NCBI GenBank assembly: GCA_017515425.1
Contig: JAFWFU010000048.1
Coordinates: forward strand, 1 to 44,929
Reading direction: 5' to 3'
DNA: 44,929 bases
Source: Mogibacterium sp.
Lineage (GTDB): Bacteria > Bacillota > Clostridia > Peptostreptococcales > Anaerovoracaceae
Shown here: positions 34,301 through 44,929 of the stretch, one piece after another
Layout of the letters: the number at the start of each line of letters is the position of its first letter
Numbering within the stretch: the first letter of the stretch is position 1
Program-made: the position numbers and the translations under genes
The notes under the pieces: model-generated
Seen by the model: the letters and a program-made list of their open reading frames with translations, nothing else
What the model was told of the DNA's origin: nothing
Databases searched by the model: none

Positions 34301-34749
34301 TCACCGGTGTACTGATTAAATCGGTCAAGACTATCACCAACGCCGTCAGCTATGTGCTGATAGCTTTTGTTGCAATATCCCTTATAGTTTCTTCTATTAT
34401 GATAGGCGTAATCACCTATATTTCCGTACTTGAGCGTACCAAGGAGATAGGCATACTCCGCGCCATTGGCGCGTCTAAGCGCGATATATCCCGCATATTC
34501 AACGCGGAGACAATCATAGTCGGACTTTGCGCCGGAGTCATGGGAATAGGCAGCAGTCTCCTTCTCCTAATACCCATTAACAAGCTGCTTATCGGGCTGA
34601 CGAAGATAGCGGCATTAAAGGCTATCCTTCCCTTTTACGGTGGAACGGTCCTAATTATAATAAGCGTGCTTCTGACGGTGATAGCAGGTCTCATTCCATC
34701 CGGCATGGCAGCCAGAAAAGATCCTGTAGTCGCACTCCGAACCGAATAG
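31384..34749 (+). CDS. MacB-type ABC protein: ATPase fused to FtsX permease
   Basis: A 1121-aa fused ABC transporter half. Residues 1-230 are the ATPase: Walker A GPSGCGKTT (38-46), MSGGQVQRVAIARAL near 142, ADEPTGALD near 163. A first helix (about 266-292) is followed by a very large external region of about 690 residues, rich in Ala, Asp, Lys and Glu. The C-terminal FtsX module has three helices and VLERTKEIGILRAIGASKRD. The four-helix build is that of MacB/LolCDE mechanotransmission proteins, which work on extracytoplasmic peptides, lipoproteins or cell-wall enzymes. The start MLELRNVSKNY was chosen by homology; its ribosome site is weak. No partner genes are adjacent. Confidence 0.9.
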   Translation: MLELRNVSKNYKTGAEVVNALRSVSLAFRESEFVSVLGPSGCGKTTMLNILGGLDQYTSGDLIINGVSTKEYRSSDWDAYRNDTIGFVFQSYNLISHQSVLRNVELALTLSGVSRGERRRRAIEALEQVGLGDQMYKRPAQMSGGQVQRVAIARALINNPDIILADEPTGALDTETSAQVMDVLKRISATKLVIMVTHNPELAEKYSTRIIRLTDGRVTSDSNPYDAGSASAAGLGHERHKKRRRNKSMSMLTALSLSLNNLMTKKARTLLTAFAGSIGIIGIALILSVSNGFQRYIDKLEEDTLASYPLTIQSETADMTSMITAFMANAQDTKGEDADGSIHEQQIMTDLLASVGSNDLAAFKKYVDSNMDDIKGWFNAYEYGYGLSVYIYSTDLKYGPLRVSPGSIMQSYMNGFQQNNFSMMNSDVFFQLMDNEELLKSQYKVLAGKWPEKYDELLLVLDSEDQLNDYIVYTLGLRDPQELKDMINDVMSGEEVENNNEQLEWTYEDFIGKEFALVNSCDTYRQNSSYDVWEDMTGDEEYMEDLIKNSEKLHITGIVCAKEKNSANAMDSGVGYLPELTMHMIDSAKESDIVKLQLANKDIDVFSGKSFEEVRSDSGEGLGFEDMISIDEDKLARALGGDMDQAALQKELQEISRNATTKISDGKATDKISNAVNEDLKKAFNAINSDLESAAAKNADAFTLTNELINTALKDNLFSKKNPHAAILNNLLKGYAKALKGAKDSINQGIAAANPELIAEQFAQQLSAGGIPFSKDEAKALIDSVNGKSEAEVKSMLAAMMPMLGEEELTAFAAALMQASAASNMKAEDILKTALSGVSEAMLSSDELQDGIGQYALAIVAGTNVGKAVGDAVSSLSDKFQVDPAGIADAFTMKMDEEELTRLITAYASGGGESGYDSNLRKLGYANLSKPTSISFYLKDFEAKENFLKFIDDYNRDMQDAGDEDLVISYTDITGVLIKSVKTITNAVSYVLIAFVAISLIVSSIMIGVITYISVLERTKEIGILRAIGASKRDISRIFNAETIIVGLCAGVMGIGSSLLLLIPINKLLIGLTKIAALKAILPFYGGTVLIIISVLLTVIAGLIPSGMAARKDPVVALRTE

Positions 34750-34782
34750 GCTTACGATTGCATATTTATCAATCGCAAGCCT
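34748..34782. terminator. Hairpin behind the ABC protein gene
   Basis: AGGCTTACGATTG and CAATCGCAAGCCT pair with one mismatch around CATATTTAT, overlapping the stop codon. No T-run follows, so it may only be an mRNA 3' stem. CCTATCAATC is directly repeated just after it (34792 and 34807). Confidence 0.4.
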
Positions 34783-34810
34783 ATCTATATTCCTATCAAT
34801 CAGAGACCTA

Positions 34811-35671
34811 TCAATCGTCCGTCTCCCAGCTCAGTATCTGCCCTGTTACAGCGTCAATATCCATCTCGTACTCGATCCAGCCGCATATTATTTCAATTTC
34901 ATATACCCATACGCCATGCTCAAAATCGGCTTCAAACTTTGTAATCGTCGAATTCTGAGCCGTAGCACCTTGGATTGAGGCTAGAGCAATCTGAACTATC
35001 TCGTCCTCTGTCTTGAAATTGTTCGTCTGTCCCTGACCAGGTGTAACAATCACCGTCGGAGTCGGAGTATTCGGATTTGTACCGCCCCCGGTATTAGGGT
35101 TGGGATTCGGATTTGTACCGCCTCCGGTATTAGGATTCGGGTTTGTATTTCCCCCGGTGTTGGGGTTTGGAGTTGGATTCGGATTTACATTGTTGCCGGG
35201 ATTAGGACTCGGGCGGTAGCCATTCCTATAGTCGTCATAGTCATCATCGTCGTCATAATAATCGTCATCATAGTAATCGTCATAGTCATCATAATCCTCA
35301 TAACGGGCTTTCTTAGGAATTCTAATCTTGCAGCTTCTCTTTCCGTATCCGCTGGTTCCCCACAGCCTTATGCCGCTTATGGTGATTTTATAAGTCCTGC
35401 CCCTCTTATACTTCTTTATCGTAAAGCTTAAATCATCTTCATCTTTTCTTATTCTGACAGCCTTATACTTCTTCCCTTTGTTATCCTTTACGGTAACCTT
35501 GCAGTTGTTATAGCTGACATCGCCGTGGAAATCCACTTCGATTCTGCCGCCGCCTTTGTGCTCCACATCTTCGATATAAGGCGCTCTTGCGTCCGCGTTC
35601 GTCTGTGATGTGAAGAGCATAGCTCCTACTGTCATCATCATAACAGCAAATTTGATAATTCTCTGTCTCAT
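34811..35671 (-). CDS. Secreted PepSY-domain protein with Asp/Tyr and Pro/Asn linkers
   Basis: A 286-aa exported protein. It has a signal peptide (RQRIIKF, hydrophobic core, SQTNADA) and then a beta-rich domain to about residue 122 with many Lys/Arg. An Asp/Tyr block (about 124-150) and a Pro/Asn/Gly repeat linker (about 152-205) follow. The C-terminal PepSY domain (TEDEIVQIALASIQGA, then GVWVYEIEI, then DIDAVTGQIL) is complete. PepSY domains bind or inhibit peptidases and occur on cell-surface proteins. The Asp-rich block could bind cations. The start has a perfect AGGAGG. The gene converges on the ABC gene. Confidence 0.85.
   Translation of the reverse strand: MRQRIIKFAVMMMTVGAMLFTSQTNADARAPYIEDVEHKGGGRIEVDFHGDVSYNNCKVTVKDNKGKKYKAVRIRKDEDDLSFTIKKYKRGRTYKITISGIRLWGTSGYGKRSCKIRIPKKARYEDYDDYDDYYDDDYYDDDDDYDDYRNGYRPSPNPGNNVNPNPTPNPNTGGNTNPNPNTGGGTNPNPNPNTGGGTNPNTPTPTVIVTPGQGQTNNFKTEDEIVQIALASIQGATAQNSTITKFEADFEHGVWVYEIEIICGWIEYEMDIDAVTGQILSWETDD
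35061..35205. repeat. Repeat region coding for the Pro/Asn/Gly linker
   Basis: ATTCGGATTTGTACCGCC recurs at about 35070 and 35105, with a diverged copy near 35134, each followed by CCGGTRTT. The units are 29-35 bp and encode NPNPNTGGGTNPN-type repeats in the PepSY protein. Unit number may vary between strains. Confidence 0.75.
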
Positions 35672-35815
35672 CTTAAACCTCCTTTTTATCCCTTCTCGTT
35701 TATTATCCTTCTTAAACACTAAGCCTCTTATTATCAAACCCTTATATACTGTTAACGTCTAAGCGAGCTCTTTTATTGCATATTCAAGAAAAAAATTTCA
35801 GATAAAGATAGGCAT

Positions 35816-35867
35816 GGTGCAAAAAAAATCAAAACGCAGCCGCCTCTGCCGTCTTAAACCTTGCACC
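35816..35867 (-). terminator. Probable terminator of the serS operon
   Basis: GGTGCAA (35816-35822) and TTGCACC (35861-35867) pair. Inside, on the minus strand, a small GCAG...CTGC stem runs into TTTTGATTTTTTTT. It lies about 130 bp behind serS. The gap between it and serS (35868-35999) holds no gene I can support. Confidence 0.5.
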
Positions 35868-35999
35868 GCGCGCTGCGCCCTATCCCATTATTTCTTCTAT
35901 TATTTTTCTATTTTTCTGCCGCCGCCTGCTGTTTTCCTGTCAGTATATTATTTCTACGACATTCTGCTATTTCCGCAGCAGTTCGTTATTTGCGAAAAC

Positions 36000-39202
<3,203 letters not shown>

Positions 39203-39299
39203 CTTTATATATACCGTATTCGTTTTTCGCAGCTCCATACCTCGGAATAGCAATTATGTAATTCTGGGTCTGAGCGTAATCCGAGCATAAGAAGTTTCT

Positions 39300-42200
39300 T
39301 TATGCGGCGTCATCAGCGGCAGAGCTGCCTGCCTCATCACCGGCAGTCATATCTGCGTCTGAATTCGCGCCTGCAGCCGCGTCCGCTCCTGCTCCTGCAT
39401 TCGCCTCAGCACCCGTTTCCGCGTCAACACCGGCATTTGCTGCCGAATCACCCGCAGCGGCACCGCTCTCGTTTGCCAGCTTCGCCAGATAGTTCTCAAG
39501 CTGCTTGATATATCTGCCATAGCCTTCCCAATCGCCGTTCTTCTGCGCCTCGATAGCTTTGTTGTACGCATTCTGAGCCTTCTGAATCAGCGACTGCACA
39601 TCATCACTCGCGGCTCCTTCGCCGTCATCAATGCCGTCAATCTTATTCTGCTTATCGCCGGCGTCTCCACCGAAGAGGCTTACGAGAGCCTCGGATAGAG
39701 TCGGCTCGTATGCAATCTTGTCCTGATAGGCGACGATTACCCTTTTGACCTCAGGAATAGCCTGATTCGACGCCTCGAGGTAGACGGGCTCAACATACAT
39801 CAGCGAAGTGCCGATAGGAATTACGAAGAGATCTCCCCTCTTATACTTAGAGCCCGAGGAAGCCCAGAGCGAGAACTCCTTGGAAATCTCAGTGTTCTGG
39901 TCTATCTGCGCCTCTATTTGCATAGGTCCATATATATTCTTATTCTTAGGCATCGTATAGACGATAAGCTGTCCGTAATTGTCTCCGTCGTTACGGCCCA
40001 TCATTATCGCCGTCATATTCTGCTTCGACTTAGGCGTGAAGGGCACCATATTGATGAACTCGGCGCCTTCCTCCGTATCTGGCAGATTGAATACATAATA
40101 GCTCGGCTCCATTTGAACCTGCTCTGTGCCATAGATATGATGAGCTATATCCCAGAGGTCCTCCTTCTGATAGAAAACCTTTACCTCGTCCATATGGTAT
40201 TTGGTATAGACATCAGCCTGAATCTTAAACATGGCGTTCGGATACCTCAGATGAGCTCTGATCTCATCCGAAATCTTGTCCGCGGATTTGAAGAGCTTTG
40301 GATAAATCTTCTGATAAGTTTTTGCGATAGGATCGTCCTCGTCCACCACATAGAAATCCACCGTGCCCTCATATGCGTCCACGACGACCTTGACCGAATT
40401 CCTGATATAGTTGGTCGCGTTGACCTCCTCGTCATAAGGCTCGGAATATGGATATTTGCTGCTCGTCGTATAAGCGTCGAGTATCCAATAGAGCTTTCCG
40501 TCCGCGATAGTCATATAGGGGTCTTCCTCGTAGGAGAGATAAGGCATGATTTTCTTGACCCTGCTTACAACGCTCCTGTTATACATAATCTTCGACTTCG
40601 AGGTGATATTCGACGAGACGAGGATATTGATATTCCCCTCGCGCATAGCATAGAGCACGCGATTGAGAAGATTCAGCTTTATGCCGTGTTCACCCTCATA
40701 CTCCGTATATTTATTCTCGCTTCCGTCAGGATAGTCGAACTCCGCTTCCTTGGTATTTACAATGATATAGTCCTTCGAGAGTTCGCCGAAATAAATCTCA
40801 GGTCTTTTTATCTTAAGCTCTTCGACATTCGTCTCCGGCGGGATATTCCCCTCGACGACATCCGGCTGACCGGAAGCCGTAACCGTATCAACCTGCGAAA
40901 CCGCAACGCCGTAGCCATGCGTGTATTTGAGGTGCTTGTTAATCCATGTATCGGAAATCTTATTCTCGTCAATCTCTCTTGCGGACAGATAGGTCTGCGT
41001 GATATTGCCGTTAATCGTATATCTGTCAATATCCACGTCGTTAAATCTATAGTACTGACGAATGCTCTGCGTCTGGTTGTAGAAATCCTCTACCGGCTCA
41101 TAGTCGTTGATTCTGATATTCCCGATAGTCTCCTCATTGCCCGCAATCGTATCGGCGGTGAGAGAATCGTCCGCCTTATAGGTGGCAACCCTTACATCAT
41201 CAATGCCATAGGCATGTCTCGTGTATTCGATATTGCTCTGGAGATATTTCGTCTCCTTATTGATCTCGTCAGGGCTGACGATAAGCGTCTGAACCAAGGA
41301 GCCCGCGCCCGTTCCGAGTGCATAGACGAGCACCATGATGACGGGGATCTTGAGGAGCTTGGTGATCTCCCCCTTCTTAATATGTATGGCAAGCGTGACC
41401 GCGCCCACAGCAGAAAGAAGCATAATGATTCGATACAGCCAAAGCGTAACATTTACGTCGACAAATCCCGCACCGTATACGGCACCCGTATGTGTATGCA
41501 GAAGGTCGAACTGCATTAGGAAGAAATTGACGCCCAGCATTAGATAGAAAATCACACCGAGGACGATTAGCTTGCCGCTCGCAATCTCCATGAGGTGTTC
41601 GAGATTATTATTATTGATGTCAACCTTGCGGCCCTTCGCCTTCTTGTGATTGCTGTCAAACGCCGTGTCCACAGCCTTCTTGCCGGCTCTGAACATTCTG
41701 CCGACGACGGAATGGTCTATAGGCGTCCTGTAGATAACCTTTGGCTCCGCCTCTTCTTCCTCTTCGGTGATTACGTCCTCTGTCTCTGCAGCCTCGCTGC
41801 GCTTAAAGAAGTCAGGAGTCCTGACGGAAAGAAGATATACATAGTAAATCAGCGTGACGACTGCCATGCCTATGACAGCACCGAGCACTATTCCGTTGAG
41901 CTTATCCAGCCAATCGAGGTTGAAGATATAGAAACCTATATCCTGATTGAACAGAGGATCCTTCAACCCAAATTCCGTCGAATGAGCCGATTTGAGGTAT
42001 ATCAGCCATGTGCCCGCAGAGGCAGAGAATGCCACGAGAAGTCCGAAAACTATCGCGAGCAGCCATGATACCGAGTTTAATTTTTTTGCATTCGGTATCT
42101 CATGCGATTCGATTTTCTTGAAATACCCCTTTTTCAAGGTTCTGAGATAAAACCTCGTCAGGAGAGTCACTATCAAGAATGTAGGAGCCCCAATCTGAAA

Positions 42201-42422
42201 TTCCGTGATGAGCTTCTTCCAAAATACGGAAGTATAGCCAAGGTCTTTGAACCACAGCCAATCGGTGATAAATCCTACAGTCAATAGCAGCATGGTCATT
42301 ACCACACCTATAACCATAAGAATAAGAGACAGTCCCTTGCGAGGTTTTTTGCGCCTGCTTTTGAGCTCGTCTCTTTTTTCTTTTCTCTTTGCCTTTCTTG
42401 CTTCCTTTGTGTATACCGCCAC
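39300..42422 (-). CDS. UPF0182 family large membrane protein
   Basis: A 1040-aa protein of the UPF0182 (COG1615) family, function unknown. A basic N terminus is followed by seven hydrophobic segments in the first 400 residues (for example LILMVIGVVMTMLLLTVGF, WLLAIVFGLLVAFSASAGTW). A large extracytoplasmic part of about 550 residues follows, with the family pattern DDVRVATYKADD, YRFNDVDIDRY, GYGVAVSQVD and PKSKQNMTAIMMGRNDG. It ends in an Ala/Gly/Asp-rich tail of about 55 residues. The start is GTG with AAGGAGG 8 nt upstream; an earlier in-frame TTG overlaps that ribosome site and is less likely. Confidence 0.92.
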   Translation of the reverse strand: MAVYTKEARKAKRKEKRDELKSRRKKPRKGLSLILMVIGVVMTMLLLTVGFITDWLWFKDLGYTSVFWKKLITEFQIGAPTFLIVTLLTRFYLRTLKKGYFKKIESHEIPNAKKLNSVSWLLAIVFGLLVAFSASAGTWLIYLKSAHSTEFGLKDPLFNQDIGFYIFNLDWLDKLNGIVLGAVIGMAVVTLIYYVYLLSVRTPDFFKRSEAAETEDVITEEEEEAEPKVIYRTPIDHSVVGRMFRAGKKAVDTAFDSNHKKAKGRKVDINNNNLEHLMEIASGKLIVLGVIFYLMLGVNFFLMQFDLLHTHTGAVYGAGFVDVNVTLWLYRIIMLLSAVGAVTLAIHIKKGEITKLLKIPVIMVLVYALGTGAGSLVQTLIVSPDEINKETKYLQSNIEYTRHAYGIDDVRVATYKADDSLTADTIAGNEETIGNIRINDYEPVEDFYNQTQSIRQYYRFNDVDIDRYTINGNITQTYLSAREIDENKISDTWINKHLKYTHGYGVAVSQVDTVTASGQPDVVEGNIPPETNVEELKIKRPEIYFGELSKDYIIVNTKEAEFDYPDGSENKYTEYEGEHGIKLNLLNRVLYAMREGNINILVSSNITSKSKIMYNRSVVSRVKKIMPYLSYEEDPYMTIADGKLYWILDAYTTSSKYPYSEPYDEEVNATNYIRNSVKVVVDAYEGTVDFYVVDEDDPIAKTYQKIYPKLFKSADKISDEIRAHLRYPNAMFKIQADVYTKYHMDEVKVFYQKEDLWDIAHHIYGTEQVQMEPSYYVFNLPDTEEGAEFINMVPFTPKSKQNMTAIMMGRNDGDNYGQLIVYTMPKNKNIYGPMQIEAQIDQNTEISKEFSLWASSGSKYKRGDLFVIPIGTSLMYVEPVYLEASNQAIPEVKRVIVAYQDKIAYEPTLSEALVSLFGGDAGDKQNKIDGIDDGEGAASDDVQSLIQKAQNAYNKAIEAQKNGDWEGYGRYIKQLENYLAKLANESGAAAGDSAANAGVDAETGAEANAGAGADAAAGANSDADMTAGDEAGSSAADDAA

Positions 42423-42448
42423 CTTTGCGTCCTCCTTAAACAAATCAC

Positions 42449-42470
42449 AGCGGCAGCGTCTGCTGCCGCT
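42449..42470 (-). terminator. GC-rich hairpin between the acidic protein gene and UPF0182
   Basis: On the minus strand AGCGGCAGC and GCTGCCGCT form a perfect 9-bp stem with an AGAC loop, followed by GTGATTTGTTT and then the UPF0182 ribosome site. It looks like a leaky intercistronic terminator. Confidence 0.6.
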
Positions 42471-42501
42471 GCTGGTTGATTACAACGTCTTGTGTTATTT
42501 C

Positions 42502-44928
42502 TTAGAGCAGCCGATAGCCACCGAAAGAGTTTATATCGCTGAATTTGCTCGTGATATTTTCGATAATCCTATCAATAGCCATGGCTATGCCGCTGTCAGG
42601 TGCTATGTGAAGCACCAGAATTACCGCCAGAAGAACCACGAGGAGCAGCGCGACTAATACGGCAAATATCGTAAGGAAGGTGCTGCCACCATCGATTTCT
42701 TCGTAGTCAGCCTGATCTTCCTGAGGCTCCTCGCCCTCGCTCAAAGCCTTCTTAGCAGCCTCTTCGTAGCCTTTCTTTGCCTCTTCCTTCTTAGCTTTCT
42801 TGGCAGCCTTCTTCGCTTCTCTCTCAGCCTTCTTCGCTTCCTTCTTGGACAGCTTCTCACCTGCGGCGTCAGTGGCAGATCCCGCCTTCGAAACCGCCTC
42901 GGCAGCTCCCGCTGCTGCGGCTCCCGCTACAGCGGCACCCGCTATCTCCGTTCCGTCGAGCCCGAGGCTCTTCGGCTTATCTGCCTCATTACCGAGATCT
43001 ACGCTGAATCCCGTATTTGCGGCGGGTTCAGCCTGCTTCGCAGACAGATCAGAGGTCTCCGGCATACCCACTCTGTAAATGGTAGCGTCCTCAACGGGTC
43101 TGCTTCCTTGGGTAAGCTCCTCAAGAACGGCTGTTGTCGCCTCAGCTTCGCTGCTCAGACCAAATGCAGGCTTTACATCTGCTGAATCTGATAGTGAATC
43201 TGATACCGCTTCTGTTTTAACAGCTGCCTTTCCCAATCCGGCGTCGCCGTCATTGGCAAAATCGTCCAATGTCAATGCGACGGGAGACGATTCGGTTTCA
43301 GCCTCTGTTGCCGTTTCAGTAACTGCCGCTGCTTCTTCCTCTTCCGGAATCTGAATATTTTCGCCCTTTAGTCTGCTGTATTCCTCATCAAGCAGTCTCT
43401 GGAACTCCTCATTCTTGCGATAGAGAGTATAGAATTTGTCTATTTTCTTAGTTGTTTCAGGCTCAGCGTCATCAGAGACCTCTCCGAAGAGCTCCTTCTC
43501 CAGATCCTCGAAAGAAACCGCGTCGCTCACCTTTGCTGCAACATTTTCCACATCAGCCACGTCCCTGACCACAGGAACAGGCTCCGCCTGAGCCGTCTGG
43601 GCCTCAGGAACGGATTCCTTGATAAGCAGAGTCTCGACTCCAGCCGCACCGACCGCAGGCTCTGCGGGCGTTGCCACAGGCTCGGCAGCTTTCTCAAGAT
43701 CCTCTTTTGCAGGCTCTTGAGGCTCTTCGGCTGTCTGCGCTTCTTCCCCGAGTCCGAAATCTGCCGATTCCGTTATGGCAGGCGCAAAGCCTATTATCGG
43801 AGAAATCTTTGCAGCAGAGCCAACAATCGCCGCCTCGTCAAACTTCGGCGTTCCGTCAGCCTCCGGAGCTTCGTCAGCTTTCAAACTCTCCTCAGCCTTA
43901 GGTGTCTCTTCAATTATCAATGTCTCCACAGCCCTCGCTGCTTCGCCTGCTTTCAGTGTTTCCTCAGCTTTTGACGCCGTCTCCGTTGTTGCGTCAAATA
44001 TTGGCGTCCTCTCAGCCTCCGGTGCAGGCTCCGCCTGCGGGAAGTCGAATACCAATCCCTCAAAAGCCTTCTTCTGTGAATCGGATAGGATAGGAGCCGG
44101 AGCATCAATCTTCAAATCCTGAACAGATGGCATTTCCTGAGTCTCTGTCTGAGTCTCTGTCTGTATCTGTGTCGGCGCAGGCTCAAACATAAAGTCCTCA
44201 AGAGCGCGATCCTCTGCCAGCTTTGGCTCCTCAGCTTTAGGCTTGGCTTCCCTTGCAGGAGTAAGCTCCGCAAACAGTGCGTCATCAGCCGGCGTCACCT
44301 CGGGCTCGAATGTGAAATCGCTGCCGAAAGATTCAAATGTGTCGTCTGAATCGCCCTCAGAACCCATATCCACCGCTCCCGTAAGCTCGGACAGCCTTCT
44401 CTTTAGGGCTTCAATCTCTTCCTCCTCATCTGCAGGTGCCGCAATAGTCATGCCCGTATGTCCGGCAGGAGTCTCCGACATCTCTGCAAACAGGTCTTTT
44501 TCATCTATGGCTTGCTCGCCATCGTCTAAAATGTCCGCCTCCACAGCGGCGTCCTCCTCGGCGTCAAAAAGATCTATATCATCATATGCACCTGCCAGGG
44601 TATGAGCATCAACCCTCGACATACGCTGAGTGGCAGGTGAACTTTCTTCAATATCTAAATAGAAGCTTTCATCAAGATAAAAGTCCTCCGCTTCGCTCGC
44701 ATTATTATCCGTAGCAGCAGGTTCCGAAGCAGCCTTTACATCAGCTTCCTCTCTTGACGCTTCAAAAGCCTGCGTCGCCGGCTCTTCTTTAGGTGCTTCA
44801 AATACCTGTACCGGCTCTTTCTCTTTGGTCTGTCCCTGATCTTTAAGGGTACCGGAGTATGCCTGCGTAAGTCCGATCGGGATGAGGCTGATGAGGATGA
44901 TACGGATGTAGTCGATACCGATCTTCAG
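42502..44928 (-). CDS. Very acidic Ala/Glu-rich single-TM protein, open at the right edge (partial)
   Basis: At least 808 codons without a stop up to the window edge. The bulk is low-complexity, rich in Glu, Ala, Pro, Thr and Asp, with repeated EAxETxKA-like segments. A Lys/Ala/Glu helix (SKKEAKKAEREAKKAAKKAK) precedes one membrane helix (STFLTIFAVLVALLLVVLLA) near the C terminus. I recognise no enzymatic domain. An ATG at 44622 has no ribosome site, and the same composition continues upstream of it, so the gene is probably longer. The first visible 30 residues are hydrophobic and unlike the rest (YIRIILISLIPIGLTQAYSG), resembling a MATE transporter. It could be a surface or divisome-type scaffold; function unknown. 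Confidence 0.65.
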   Translation of the reverse strand: MKIGIDYIRIILISLIPIGLTQAYSGTLKDQGQTKEKEPVQVFEAPKEEPATQAFEASREEADVKAASEPAATDNNASEAEDFYLDESFYLDIEESSPATQRMSRVDAHTLAGAYDDIDLFDAEEDAAVEADILDDGEQAIDEKDLFAEMSETPAGHTGMTIAAPADEEEEIEALKRRLSELTGAVDMGSEGDSDDTFESFGSDFTFEPEVTPADDALFAELTPAREAKPKAEEPKLAEDRALEDFMFEPAPTQIQTETQTETQEMPSVQDLKIDAPAPILSDSQKKAFEGLVFDFPQAEPAPEAERTPIFDATTETASKAEETLKAGEAARAVETLIIEETPKAEESLKADEAPEADGTPKFDEAAIVGSAAKISPIIGFAPAITESADFGLGEEAQTAEEPQEPAKEDLEKAAEPVATPAEPAVGAAGVETLLIKESVPEAQTAQAEPVPVVRDVADVENVAAKVSDAVSFEDLEKELFGEVSDDAEPETTKKIDKFYTLYRKNEEFQRLLDEEYSRLKGENIQIPEEEEAAAVTETATEAETESSPVALTLDDFANDGDAGLGKAAVKTEAVSDSLSDSADVKPAFGLSSEAEATTAVLEELTQGSRPVEDATIYRVGMPETSDLSAKQAEPAANTGFSVDLGNEADKPKSLGLDGTEIAGAAVAGAAAAGAAEAVSKAGSATDAAGEKLSKKEAKKAEREAKKAAKKAKKEEAKKGYEEAAKKALSEGEEPQEDQADYEEIDGGSTFLTIFAVLVALLLVVLLAVILVLHIAPDSGIAMAIDRIIENITSKFSDINSFGGYRLL

Positions 44929-44929
44929 G

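Noticed and set aside
39918-41519. 533-codon plus-strand reading frame opposite UPF0182
   Set aside because: It lies wholly inside a well-supported gene on the other strand. Its Ile/Leu/Arg/Val-rich composition is what the reverse complement of that gene predicts.
42423-42443. TTG start for UPF0182 at 42443
   Set aside because: It would place the AAGGAGG ribosome site inside the coding region. The GTG at 42422 has that site at an ideal 8-nt distance.

Overview
The window reads as chromosome of a low-redox, strictly anaerobic Clostridia-type Firmicute. The evidence is strong GGAGG-type ribosome sites, lipoprotein signals, a clostridial TlpA/CXXC/[4Fe-4S] membrane redox cluster, a clostridial-type long glutamine synthetase, UPF0182, a GH25 lysozyme, and several molybdenum hydroxylases of the kind used by purine-degrading anaerobes. 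Family-level placement (for example near Anaerovoracaceae) is only a guess. No tRNA, rRNA, CRISPR array, insertion sequence or prophage was seen.

Layout. 1-1842: terminator and inverted repeat at the edge, then a minus-strand redox operon (TlpA lipoprotein, 49-aa CXXC protein, polytopic [4Fe-4S] protein). 2037-3878: divergent long-chain acyl-CoA synthetase. 3930-10010: minus-strand operon xdhA-xdhB-xdhC-hydantoinase-acidic protein, closed by a clear terminator. 10298-13980: divergent plus-strand pair ygfM-like/xdhD-like. 14094-20900: minus-strand molybdenum operon: ModE-like regulator, MoeA-like protein, MoaA, MOSC-Mog fusion, ModA, ModB, ModC-MoaC fusion. 21180-21383: small candidate type I toxin-antitoxin locus. 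21500-26281: minus-strand operon of an XdhC-like maturation factor with permuted domains, a fused [2Fe-2S]/Moco dehydrogenase resembling selenium-dependent xanthine dehydrogenase, and xanthine phosphoribosyltransferase. 26401-26813: rpsT. 26983-31253: PLP enzyme, GH25 lysozyme, EamA transporter and an MtnA-like isomerase homologue. 31384-35671: large MacB-type ABC protein and a PepSY protein. 35816-44928: minus-strand run of a very acidic single-TM protein (open at the right edge), UPF0182, glutamine synthetase and SerS.

How it fits together. About 22 kb (3930-26281) is a molybdenum/purine island. It holds three molybdenum hydroxylases of different architecture, molybdate uptake, several Moco biosynthesis steps, a sulfur-insertion-type chaperone, a hydantoinase for cyclic-ureide ring opening and Xpt for xanthine salvage. 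Purine bases could be hydroxylated to xanthine and then salvaged or degraded. MoaD/MoaE, MobA/MocA and the selenium genes (selD, yqeB, yqeC) are not in the window.

Most notable: the ModC-MoaC fusion with its own internal ribosome site; the XdhD-type protein that has lost seven of eight [2Fe-2S] cysteines; the permuted XdhC protein; the exact 16-bp x 8 repeat behind the modE-like gene; the candidate type I toxin with a convergent antisense promoter; the MtnA homologue lacking the catalytic Asp; and the right-edge ORF that joins a MATE-like segment to an acidic low-complexity protein.
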